NCBI GenBank assembly: GCA_027563935.2 | Contig: CM050446.2 | Coordinates: 29,391,501 to 29,455,500 of the forward strand | DNA: 64,000 bases | Direction of reading: 5' to 3' | Source: Costus lasius | Taxonomy: Eukaryota > Streptophyta > Magnoliopsida > Zingiberales > Costaceae | In this document: positions 32,841 through 42,165 of the stretch, piece by piece | How positions within the stretch are numbered: position 1 is the stretch's first letter | How the letters are laid out: each line of letters starts with the position of its first letter | Position numbers and translations under genes: made by a program | Notes under the pieces: generated by a model | What the model was told of the DNA's origin: nothing | Databases searched by the model: none | Seen by the model: the letters and a program-made list of their open reading frames with translations, nothing else

Positions 32841-34068
32841 CTACCCATCAGCGTCAGCATTGTCATCCACTCCTCTCACATCCTGGTATCGCATAGAGGA
32901 CTATGCAAACTTTTAGAGTGGGTGAGCTTTCTTTACTCCGGTCTTTGCTTTCTTTCTTCATGTGGCTGTGATTTGTTGTGATGTTGAGGATTGATACTTT
33001 TATTCTGTGACAGTTAGATATTATGGCATTGTATCTTATATGTCAATCTATTCGTGGGCCTGGTCCACATCTTCAGGCCCCACCCTGTGACAGCTTTGTA
33101 TGACATTACTTTCTTGCTTTTGTCTGCACTCTGTTATGACTAGTATGTTCTTCATATGAGTTGTGTGAAATTTTTCTTGCATGTGTGTGAATTGTCCTAT
33201 GATAGTGTCCTATGATAGCCATTTTGAAAATTTTATGAGCTGAATACATAATTGGGTAGGATGATCAAAGAATTAAGTCTGGAGTAATACCTCCTTGTTA
33301 GAGATACTTTTTGATCATGTCTATTTATTCTATGATTTTGAAATTTTGTGATTTGGATTGGTTTGAGTTGTTCATTAGTGGATCAAACATTTCTATGATT
33401 GTTTAATCAACTCAAGCTTGCAACTTACATGAGAATCATATTGAGAAACATATTCACTTAGATATTCTTTGAATTCCTTTCTGTTGTTGGGGAGACACTA
33501 CATTTGTTAAAAAGGCTATGTTATCAACTGCTGAACACATAAAAAAGAAATAAGAAAAAAAAAACTTACCCTTAGATTTCTCTACTTGGCACTGCGCAAA
33601 ATTTGCAGTGGTACCGAAGGACATGAGTTGAAATCTAAGGGATGTGAAGTTGAAATCAATAAAGAGACTCATCTACTTGGCATTGCGAAAAATTGGCAAT
33701 GGTACCTAAGGTTATGAGTTGAAGTCTATTGCAATAATCAGTGAATCATACCCTGATGGAACAATTGAGTTAACCCAAACGATTTGAATAGGGAGGATCG
33801 GAATTGCATGAGTGTTATGTGTAGGCTTGATTGAATTCTATGTTTGCTACTTACTAGGTTATTTGGCATCTAGAAATTGTGGAATGAAACTGTTGAACAC
33901 TTGAAACAACCATTTACATGATTTCTCCTGATTAGATTTTGGATTGTTATTAAATAATCCTCTAACTTGGATGTATGCCTCAACCCAAAAGATTACTCTT
34001 ACTCCCATCATGTGTTTCACCTTATTTTATTGCTTGAGGACAAGCAAAGATTTAAGTCTGGAGTATTT
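32841..34068 (+). other. B1 3' UTR
   Basis: T-rich non-coding, about 1.2 kb. Holds the tandem hairpins at 33590-33701 and the LTR-proximal hairpin TTGCTTGAGGACAAGCAA at 34030-34047, 21 bp before the right LTR. Confidence 0.75.
33590..33701 (+). other. Tandem covarying hairpins in B1 3' UTR
   Basis: Hairpin 1 (33590-33610): CACTGC/GCAGTG. Hairpin 2 (33681-33701): CATTGC/GCAATG. The C-to-T change in one arm is matched by G-to-A in the other. Both have a 9-nt A/T-rich loop, are preceded by CTACTTGG and followed by GTACC and GAGTTGAA. Confidence 0.8.
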
Positions 34069-35555
34069 TGATACCTCGCATTTTGGTAGTAATTTTTATG
34101 GTCATTTCATGATAAATCTAGGCTTATTTTGACACTTTTATACTCTTTATAGGCTTATTTCCTTCATATCTTCAGAATCTTCACTTTTTGGTGTTTTTGT
34201 GGAATTTCAAGTAAAATCACCCTTTTTCGACGTATTTTGGAGATTTTAAGGCCATGAGATGATTTCTTATGCGAAAACGAAGCTACACGTCAAATTTGCG
34301 CCAAAACGGAGTTAGCCTGAAAAATACGGCTAGGTAAACCCCACGAGGTTCACCATCCCAGTCGCCAGCCAACAAAACTCACAGAGAGTTTCACGGCTAC
34401 GGGGTTCACCAGAATTCCTTTCGGCCGAAAACAGTCTAGAGCACAGCACAGTCAGGTGAACCCGGTGGGGTTCACTGCGCTTCTTTCGCCAGACCTCACT
34501 GAATGAATCACGGCCAGGTGAACCCGGCGGGGTTCACCCGTGATTCTGATCTAGGCACGCGTGAGACCGGCCTTTACTCGGTTTTTCCATGATTTCTCAC
34601 TCGTTTGGAGTCCGAATTTGGCAAGTGAGGTGTCTATGGAAAGCTCTTTCGTAGGAGAACATGTAGGCCATAAAAGCCCTAATTCTTTTGCTATAATTAT
34701 CAGGGAATCACATGACGAATTGGCACGGGCGGCAGAACAAGGCGACAACACGATTCTGGGGCGATTTTTGGAGATCTGATCATCGGAGCGTCATGATTCT
34801 TGTGGATTTGCTTCGGTTTATCCTCTCCTATCCCTTAGAAACTCTTCCTTGTGATCTTCCTATGTTAAAAGAGAGATTTTTGAGCGTTTGAATGATGATT
34901 GTAGCGTAAACCCTATTTCGGGCTTGGTTGAAACCCGTTGACGAATTTAATCGCAAACTTTATCTTAATTATGTTATTTGGATTGTGTTGTGAGCATATT
35001 TTACTTTGAAATATTTATTTCATGATCTTACCTTGGCCGAGTATTTTCACGTGTTAGCCGTTACGATTCATATCGAGAGAAGGATCGTAAGGGTGGAATC
35101 TCTTAGTAAAACTTGCGAGACCTTGACACGAGAGTGCTTGGTCTTCGCTCGAGGGTTTTATAATCTGCCATAGAACTCATTGGGTTCGTCTTAGAACGAT
35201 CCACCGCGAGAGTAGGAGTCGATCTAAGCCGAACACCGGGGTGTACACTCGAGAGAGGGCACCTTGTACCTTAGGGTTAGATTCCTTGTGCAAATTAATA
35301 ATCCAAATAACCGACATCTGCCTTGTGCGATTAAAGTAGTCATCGTGGTGGAAACCAAAGCCCCGATATCTCTCTCATATTTATTTCCTACCGTCGTAGT
35401 GTTGATTACTTGTTTTTAATTTCTGCTTTCAAAACCCAATCTCGATTCGCCTAGCTATTAGGACTCGGATTTTCTGGTACTCAACCTTGTTCCCTGTGGG
35501 ATTCGATATCTTTTATATTACTTCGACATAACCGTGCACTTGCGGGACGTGTTAG
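34069..35555 (+). repeat. B1 right (3') LTR
   Basis: Length 1487 bp, TGATACCTCG to GACGTGTTA. The final CA seen in B2 (GTGTCA) appears mutated to TA. Palindrome units lie at 34325-34355, 34393-34412 (decayed), 34455-34477 and 34514-34537. The last has outer ATCACGG/CGTGAT arms. CATAAAAG is at 34669-34676. Confidence 0.92.
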
Positions 35556-35667
35556 TACAACATGAAACTCTAACCTCTCAACGATGCCTCCACCACATGT
35601 GAAAAAATGGTCAAGTCTATTCCTAACCGTTATGCCAGGGCCAACGAGTTTCCTTGCGAAGGCACGT
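35556..35667 (-). mobile_element. Copia-1 piece 3: 5' UTR fragment
   Basis: Matches copia-2's 5' UTR at about 53165-53275 (CTCAACGATGCC, CTAACCGTTATGCC, CAACGAGTTTCCTT). Continues piece 2 across B1 and ends where D begins. The rest lies beyond D, outside the window. Confidence 0.75.
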
Positions 35668-35920
35668 TGATGCGTTGCATTTATATAGTGTTTTTTCCTA
35701 TGTTTTACATCATATTTTGGACTTATTTGCACGATTTTGTGTTACTTCTAGTGTTTTTATCTTACTTTGCACAGAATCTTCAATTTTTTTAGTTTTATTG
35801 AAAATGTAGGTAAAAAGGCATAAAAATGAAGGAATTCTAGAGTTTTAAGGTCAAAGCACGATTCCCGAGGAGATCACGAGCGCACACGTCAAATTTGGAG
35901 CAAAAACAGTAAAGAACGAG

Positions 35921-36130
35921 ACATTTACGGCCTTGGCCGTAATTGTGGATTCGGCCGTAAACACGACGACGAGCGGGAGGTGAAAATTGGCTAAGTATAA
36001 AAGTCCACCGAAACTTTCACGGGTGAAGCCGTAATTCCATCATGGGCCGTAAAAGTTTCTGTGACCAAAAGCATTATATGCCGAAAGAATTACGGCCGAA
36101 GCCGTAAACACATCACGGGCCGTAAAAGTT
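35921..36130 (+). repeat. Palindrome array in D LTR
   Basis: TTACGGCCTTGGCCGTAA at 35925-35942, then TTCGGCCGTAA, TCACGGGTGAAGCCGTAA near 36018, ATTACGGCCGAAGCCGTAA near 36089 and TCACGGGCCGTAAA near 36114. It uses the A/E half-site although the rest of the LTR is different. Confidence 0.85.
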
Positions 36131-36228
36131 TCTGCCTGACGAGTTTTTCGCTCAATTCTCACTCGTTTTGAACCGGATTTGAGCCAAACTTTGTAGAACC
36201 GTTCCTATGGGTTCTAAACCGGTCTAGC

Positions 36229-36236
36229 TATAAAAG
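36229..36236 (+). promoter_or_regulatory. TATA box of D LTR
   Basis: TATAAAAG about 100 bp downstream of the palindrome array. B2 has TATAAAAG in the same relative position on the minus strand (63324-63331). Confidence 0.6.
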
Positions 36237-36595
36237 ATGGGATTTTGATTGGTTTAAGGGGAGCTTGGACGGACGAAAGTGAATGGCGGCGGCGACAAAG
36301 GCGAAAACCTGGTTTCAAACATTTTTCCGGCGAGATTTCCCCTGAAGGCGATGATAGATCAGCCAATCCCCATCCTCGGATCAAGGAGAAGGCGGTTCTG
36401 TAGTCTTTTTAGTGATTTCTTGCAATATTTTATGCGTTTACTAGTTCATCACAACACCATGTATTTCCATACAAACATGAGCGAGTAGAAACCTTTGTCG
36501 GGATGATTGGGCGTAGCCCTTTGACTTTTATGAGTTAATCCATGCTTTTACTATTTTCATTAGAATTTATCTGCATGATTTAGTTGAAATTTTAC

Positions 36596-38499
36596 TGATC
36601 TGCAAGTGCACAGATACTCGAAGTAATAAAGAAAGTATCGAATCCACAGGGACCTACATTGTCGAATACTAAATAGCTGATTTCTTACTATCTAGGCTAA
36701 TCAAAGTAGTGAGAATAGAAATTGGAAGCTAAGAACGGAATTATCAGAGAGAAAAGCTGGGACTAGGGTTTCGTTCACTTTAACTTTTATGAGCTAGATA
36801 TGAATAAGGATTTCGTCAGTTCAAATTTATCATGATGAAGATGTAATTTACTAAAAAAAATGGTTGTTTCACTTTCGTGTAAACAACCGCACAGGGATTT
36901 ATCCTCGCTTTCGCACAAGATTCTTCCCAACACTGAAGATAAGTAAATCATCAAACAATGAATTCAAGGATCACTTTCGTGCATCCGAATTCAATGTTGA
37001 TAATCTCTAGTGGAGATTCAAGGATCACTTTCGTGCATCCGAGTCTCAACACTAGTTTTACTCATGGATCTCCAACGTTCCGATCCTTACTTTCGCACAA
37101 GATCTCCACGTTTGACAAATAGACTCGATCTATAGGTTCATGTTATAATTATGGCAATTAATCTACTAGAACAGATCAAATTAGATCTAACCTAAGGAAG
37201 GGATCCTAACATGCGATTCTAGGGTTCCAAATTCTCAAGCAATTACCTTTCGGTCTCAAGCGAAAATTCTAACAACATAATTAGTAACATGAACTTATAG
37301 AGAGTCTAAGTAGAATTATCACATGAGCAAAATCATCATGGTAATATTAAACTCAAAGAAATAGTAAAAATAGTCATCTAGTCATTGGAAATCAAGTGAA
37401 TTACTCCCCCATGTCCAAAAAGTAGTTTAAGCTATCATCATGAAGGAATTACAATAGATCATGGTTTTAGAGGATCGAAAATTGAAGTAAAAGAGAAGTT
37501 TAGAAAATACAGCACGGCTGTGAAGTATTTCACAGCCGTAATTTGCAAGAACCGTCGATGAATAGTGCCGGCGACTCCTTTTTCTTCGATTTCTATTCCA
37601 ATCAATCTCCTTTTGGTTTGAAACTTCTAGCAAGTTGTCTCCTCCTTCAAATGAAGCTTTGGTATGAAAATTATGGCCGGAGAACATCTGGATCGAGCGT
37701 GGCGGTGAAACCCTAGGCGGCGGCGTGGATCGCGATTTCTCCCTCGACAGTGCACGAAATTTGGGGCTTTTGGTCTCTCCGTAATCCTCTCCCTCTACTT
37801 CTTACGGCATCTGATTTAAGGCTCTGGATCGCTCACGATTTTCTCCGCAAGAATCGGGTGTTGATATTGACTCGGGCGTCGCGTTCAGAACAGAAATTAC
37901 GGCAGTGTAATGTCTTACGACACTGCCGTAAAATCGCTCGAGTCTTCTGTTCTGATATTGTCGGGGAATTACGGCACCGTAATCTAGTTTATGGTTATGC
38001 CGTAAAATTGGCTGAACTCTCTGTTCGCGAACGTCTAGAAATTACAGCTCATGTAGTTTCTTACGGTAGTGCCGTAAAACCAGGTGAAGTTTCTGTTCTG
38101 AAGCTCTCCGAAATACGGTACCGTAATGTTGCTTACGGCAGGTGCCGTAAAATCCAAAAATCTTTCTATTTGGAAACTTCTCAAAATACGGCAGGGCTCG
38201 GATTTTACGGTACTGTCTGGAATTACGGTACCGTAAAATGGGTTTGTTGACTTGCTCCGTTTTACGTGAAATTTCTTGGGCGATCTCCTCTTGATGATGG
38301 TAATCCTTCTATGTATTTGATTTTGCTTGAAAACGCCTAAAAATTGTGCCTTTTTACCTGAAAACCATGAAAAACCAAAATAGAAGTAGACTTTGCAATA
38401 TTCAATGAATTTATCATGAAGACAAGTAAAAGATCTTCAATTTTGCATGAAAAGATATAGAAAATGATACAAAATATACTATATATTTTGGTGTCATCA
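36596..38499 (-). repeat. E 3' LTR
   Basis: Length 1904 bp, matching 44967-45450 joined to 56682-58137. Its left end reads TGATCTGCAAGTG where the right copy has TGTCGTGATCCGCAAGTG, a 5-bp deletion plus a substitution. Contains the palindrome array 37510-38245. Confidence 0.92.
37510..38245 (-). repeat. Palindrome array in E 3' LTR, 72-bp period
   Basis: Main units start at 37897, 37969, 38042, 38113 and 38186 (spacing 72, 73, 71, 73). The first forms an 11-bp perfect stem (TTACGGCAGTG/CACTGCCGTAA) around a 13-nt loop. Later units use ATACGGTACCGTA. An isolated CACGGCTGTG..CACAGCCGTAATT palindrome lies at 37512-37541. Confidence 0.9.
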
Positions 38500-39697
38500 A
38501 AATACATAAGGCTCAAACTTTGCTTGTCCTCAAGCAAAAATCAAAATTTGAAATCAAAGTTTGATTAAAAGAGTAACCTTTTCATGCTCAATAAATTTCT
38601 AAATTACAACTTATCAATGAAGAATTCTATCAATTGATTTATAAAATTTCAAATAAACATATCATTCTTAGAACTCAACCCTCTAGATCCATAATTCAAT
38701 CAAATAAAACTTCGCAACATGTACAATAAATAGAATTTTCAATCTTATGATTTCACCCAATTTTCAGTTCAAATCTATCATGCTTTTGTTTACAGGAATA
38801 AGGTCCCCAAGATCTTTTTCCACTCATATCAAAAAATTTTTTTTTTTTTGGCATCATTCACATTCTCTAACTCGATTACCACCTTTTTTCTGGTGATGAT
38901 ATTAAAGTGCACGGATCACATAATCAATGCAATGGAACTCATATCCTCTAATTTGGAAAGAATTTACTAAGGACAGCGGAGTTTATGTGAAATAATGTTT
39001 CTCATGGCATGTACCCACATAGATACATACTTTTTCTATTTATTAGTTCAACCCATAACCTTCGGTACCACTGTGCTTCCCCACAGTGCCAAGTAGGGGA
39101 GTCCTCACCTTATTTTTGGGGATCTTGGATTCTTATTTCCCAACAAATAACCAGAATAGACTAAACATCTACTAGGTTGATCAATTGATCTCAATTCATA
39201 AATCATACTCATATACTCATTTTATTCGAAAGAAAAATTTCACCTTTAGATTTTATTCTTCAAACAATATATCTATCCAAAATTTCATGCATCAACTAAT
39301 TTCATATTTCAATAGACAAATATGTATTGAAGAAATAAATTTTGACATGATAGGGCTATATCTCTAATCATGGATTTTGAATTTCATTTGTCATCAAAAA
39401 TCATCAACACATCTCAAAACATAATCATATATCAAAATTTTTTCATCATCATCATCACATCATGTCAACAAGAGTAATATCATCATCATGTAGTAATACA
39501 ACCAAATCGAAAGATAAGTTAGAATATCAATATTTGTCATACAACCATATTAAAAAATTCAATGTAATCATATCAAAAATCAGTGGCGGCGATCATGAAG
39601 CGTCATCCTTCCCTTCATCATATGAAAAATCAATGAGATATATATGGGAAAACACAGTATGGTAAAGAAGTAAAGGAAAACAATACTCACAAAGTAT
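38500..39697 (-). other. E 3' UTR
   Basis: A/T-rich non-coding. Hairpin TTTGCTTGTCCTCAAGCAAA at 38519-38538 (perfect 8-bp stem); hairpin at 39064-39090; a run of 13 T at 38837-38849. Confidence 0.75.
39064..39090 (-). other. 3' UTR hairpin (E copy)
   Basis: CACTGTG/CACAGTG form a perfect 7-bp stem around a 6-nt loop (39069-39088), flanked by GGTACC and GTGCC as in B1 and A2. Confidence 0.8.
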
Positions 39698-41072
39698 CTA
39701 CTCGTCGCCATCTGATCGTGTAGCCTCTGAATCTCTCGCAGCAGCCTCCATGGGGTCATAATATGGTGTTCCTTCTTGATCACCCTGGTATCCATAATCT
39801 CGATGATCTGCATAACCAAAGTGGTCAAAAAGGAAATTACCCATATCTTCCATATGATCACATAACCTCTCTATATCCCTCTGGATGTGCCCCAGAGTCT
39901 CTTTCATCCTCTCCTGGCGGCGTTCTTGATTATACATCTGTGCTGTCAACGCCTGAAAACCAGGATCATAGTGGTTAGCAAAACTAGCCCTAGGTCTCTG
40001 TGAAGATGTACTGGCAGCCTGTGGAGAATCACGAGGACTCCATCCCATACGGATCACTCCTTCCACCCCAGGTGGGTGGTGGTGGTGCTGAATCAAGCGG
40101 TGGGGTAAAGGCTGCCTCTGCTGCGCTGGGTGACAACTTCAAATTGGCTCTGTCCTTGACTGTAGTCTTCTCGTTGCGCGGTAAAGCTAGAGGGCGGATA
40201 TTTGGTCCAAGGACCAAACAAAAGGTATCTCCCTCCCTAACAATCATCCTCATCGCAATGCAATATTCCATGTCCAGTCTTGGATTCCCTCATGCCATCT
40301 CTGCGTCAAAGGGCTCAATCCCAAAATGCCTGGCTATAGGAGTAATCAAGCCTCCTATCACCATAGTTCCTCTGGTTGCTCTAGCCACCTTGTCCATATG
40401 CTTGACCATGAAATAAGCCACATCCACTACAAACCCACTGAGCATCCCCCAAAGAAGATAGAGCTCATGCTGACGAACCATGTCGTCACTATCCCCTCTG
40501 TCGAACACTGTGTGTGCTAGAACCCTGTGAACATATCTGATACAAGGGTTCATGATCTTGCTAGCCCTGGCAGAAACAGCATAGAAATGGTTTTCATCAG
40601 TGATCTGGTTCCAAAAGATGTTTTCCATAAATCCAAGGGGTATCTCAGTGTACCCTCCTGTGCTCAGTCCAAAGATGTCTCTTACTTCCTGCAGTGTAAG
40701 CTCCCTCTCTTCATTAGCCAACCTGAAAGTAATTTTTCCATCAACAGGGCCATGGGAATACTCCTTCAGTTCCACAATCAGACTGCTCAAAAACTCTAGA
40801 ACAAGGGGTAAGAATGTGGGCAGATGCATCTGGAAAAACTGCTTGGCTTGAATCCTATCAAACATCCAAAGTACATCATCATAAAGCCCTAAGGCTTCAA
40901 GAGTCCTCTGATCATCATATTTTGTGTTGACAATTCTTCTTTCAGTCAATTTGTTATATCTGGCCTCCTGTATCTCATTCCTAAAAATGATACCATGGGG
41001 GTCTTGGGGTTGAGATGGTTATGTAGGAGCTTTCCTCTTCTCTCTTGGGAAAATTACCTTTCTCCTTGGCAT
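39698..41072 (-). pseudogene. E ORF3
   Basis: The start on the minus strand at 41072 gives MPRRKVIFPREKRKAPT, then a stop (41019-41021). The frame continues 40949-40290 with LEFLSSLIVE, ITFRLANEERELTLQEVR, RYVHRVLAHTVFDRGDSDDMVRQ and GGLITPIARHFGI. A second stop at 40290 and a shift near 40096 lead to the C-terminal part (40096-39698): Gln/Arg-rich, HIQRDIERLCDHMEDM, then DPMEAA and an acidic end. It matches B1's ORF3 over the middle domain (shared RYVHRVLAHT and MVRQ blocks). Function unknown; likely the Athila ORF-1-type protein. Confidence 0.7.
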
Positions 41073-41669
41073 ATTTGCTAACAAGTTGTAAACTCACAAT
41101 TCAATGCATATACAACATAATAATATAGCAGTTCAGATCATGTTCTTTAAGCATCATTAGCAGAGTAAAAATAGGTCTTGTATTCTCGATCTCAATTCAA
41201 AATGGCAAGCATGAATCATAGCTCCAGCATCATTAGTAACACTAATCAAGTATGTAGGAAGCGAAAATCAACTCATAACTCAAGCTCAAACTCAAAAAAA
41301 AAAAATAACAAAACCATGAGTGAATAGTAACCTCGAGCACGTTCAGCGTATTTCAACTCAAATCGGTGACGAAAATTGGTTAAAACTCTTTCAAATAGCG
41401 AAGAATTGAGAGCTCATCTTCTAACGAGTAAATGGAAACAAGAATCACTCGAAATGGTTGGGAATCGAGCGAGAACGAGCGAAAGGGGCGTAAGTTCATC
41501 AAAACTCGTTAAAGCGATGAAATCAGAAAAACGAGTACCTAATTGATGGTGAAATCTGGACAGGAAGGATCGCCGGCGTCCACAGCATGTCGGAGGCGGT
41601 CGGAGAAACGAGATCGGCGCAAGCTCAAGCGAAAACGAGGGTGAAACCTTAAAAATGGCCCGGTCGAAA
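41073..41669 (-). other. E leader between array and ORF3
   Basis: Non-coding; the half nearest the array is GC-richer (CGCCGGCGTCC, CGGAGGCGGTCGGAG). It precedes ORF3 as in B1, C and D. A weak TATA-like TTTTTAAGG lies on the minus strand near 41650. Confidence 0.5.
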
Positions 41670-42035
41670 CCCTAAATACGGTACAGACTCGCGTGTCCGA
41701 AACCACTTTACGGCAGTGTAATGTCTTACGGCACTGCCATAAAATTGCGACAACTCTTGGGTCGAAAATGATTCAGGATTACGGCACCGTAAAACTCTTT
41801 ACGGTACCTGCCGTAAAATCTCGGAAACTTTCTATTCAAAAAGGACGTGGAAATACGGTACCGTAGAGTACCTTACGGTGGTACCGTAAAAATAAGGAAA
41901 CTCTCGGGTGGATTTTGGAACCAAAATACGGTACCGTACAATACCTTACGGTAGTACCATGAAATCGTGGCAACTTTCTGATCGAAAGTGGTTAAAAATA
42001 CGGTACCGTAAACTACTTTACGGTAGTACCGTAAT
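41670..42035 (-). repeat. Internal palindrome array of E, 72-bp period
   Basis: Units start at 41708, 41779, 41853, 41925 and 41998 (spacing 71, 74, 72, 73), the same motif and period as its LTR array. ATACGGTACCGTA dominates, for example 41853-41865, paired with TTACGGTRGTACCGTAA. Confidence 0.9.
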
Positions 42036-42126
42036 TTGTTCCAAATCAAAATTTACCTACAAAAATAAAAGAAAAATTAGTATCAAGCTAAAATTAAGTT
42101 AAAGAAAATAAAATAGAGGTTAGAAA

Positions 42127-42152
42127 GCTTGGGTTGCCTCCCAAGAAGTGCT
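42127..42152 (-). other. Post-ORF hairpin motif (E copy)
   Basis: Minus strand AGCACTTCTTGGGAGGCAAC followed by CCAAGC. The CTTGGG/CCCAAG stem is perfect around AGGCAA. Confidence 0.8.
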
Positions 42153-42165
42153 AATTTAAAGGTCA

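Larger units (their letters stand above)
26747..35555 (+). mobile_element. B1: non-autonomous Athila-like element
   Basis: TSD GTACA lies at 26742-26746 and 35556-35560. The left LTR (26747-28148) lacks its last 95 or so bases, and the primer site and gag N-terminus are gone with them. Gag-protease then fuses to the integrase C-terminal module, followed by post-ORF hairpin, palindrome array, leader, ORF3, 3' UTR with two hairpins, and a complete right LTR (34069-35555). RT, RNase H and integrase core are absent. Confidence 0.93.
35668..36595 (+). repeat. D 5' LTR, first part
   Basis: Starts TGATGCGTTGCATTT. U3 carries the array at 35921-36130 and TATAAAAG at 36229-36236, followed by a GC-rich leader with GGCGGCGGCGA. 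E inserted at 36595 (TSD TTTAC). Confidence 0.88.

Noticed and set aside
39698..41072. Retroviral-type envelope gene
   Set aside because: Right position, but no signal peptide, no clear membrane anchor and no cleavage site. The conserved blocks resemble the Athila ORF-1-type protein instead.
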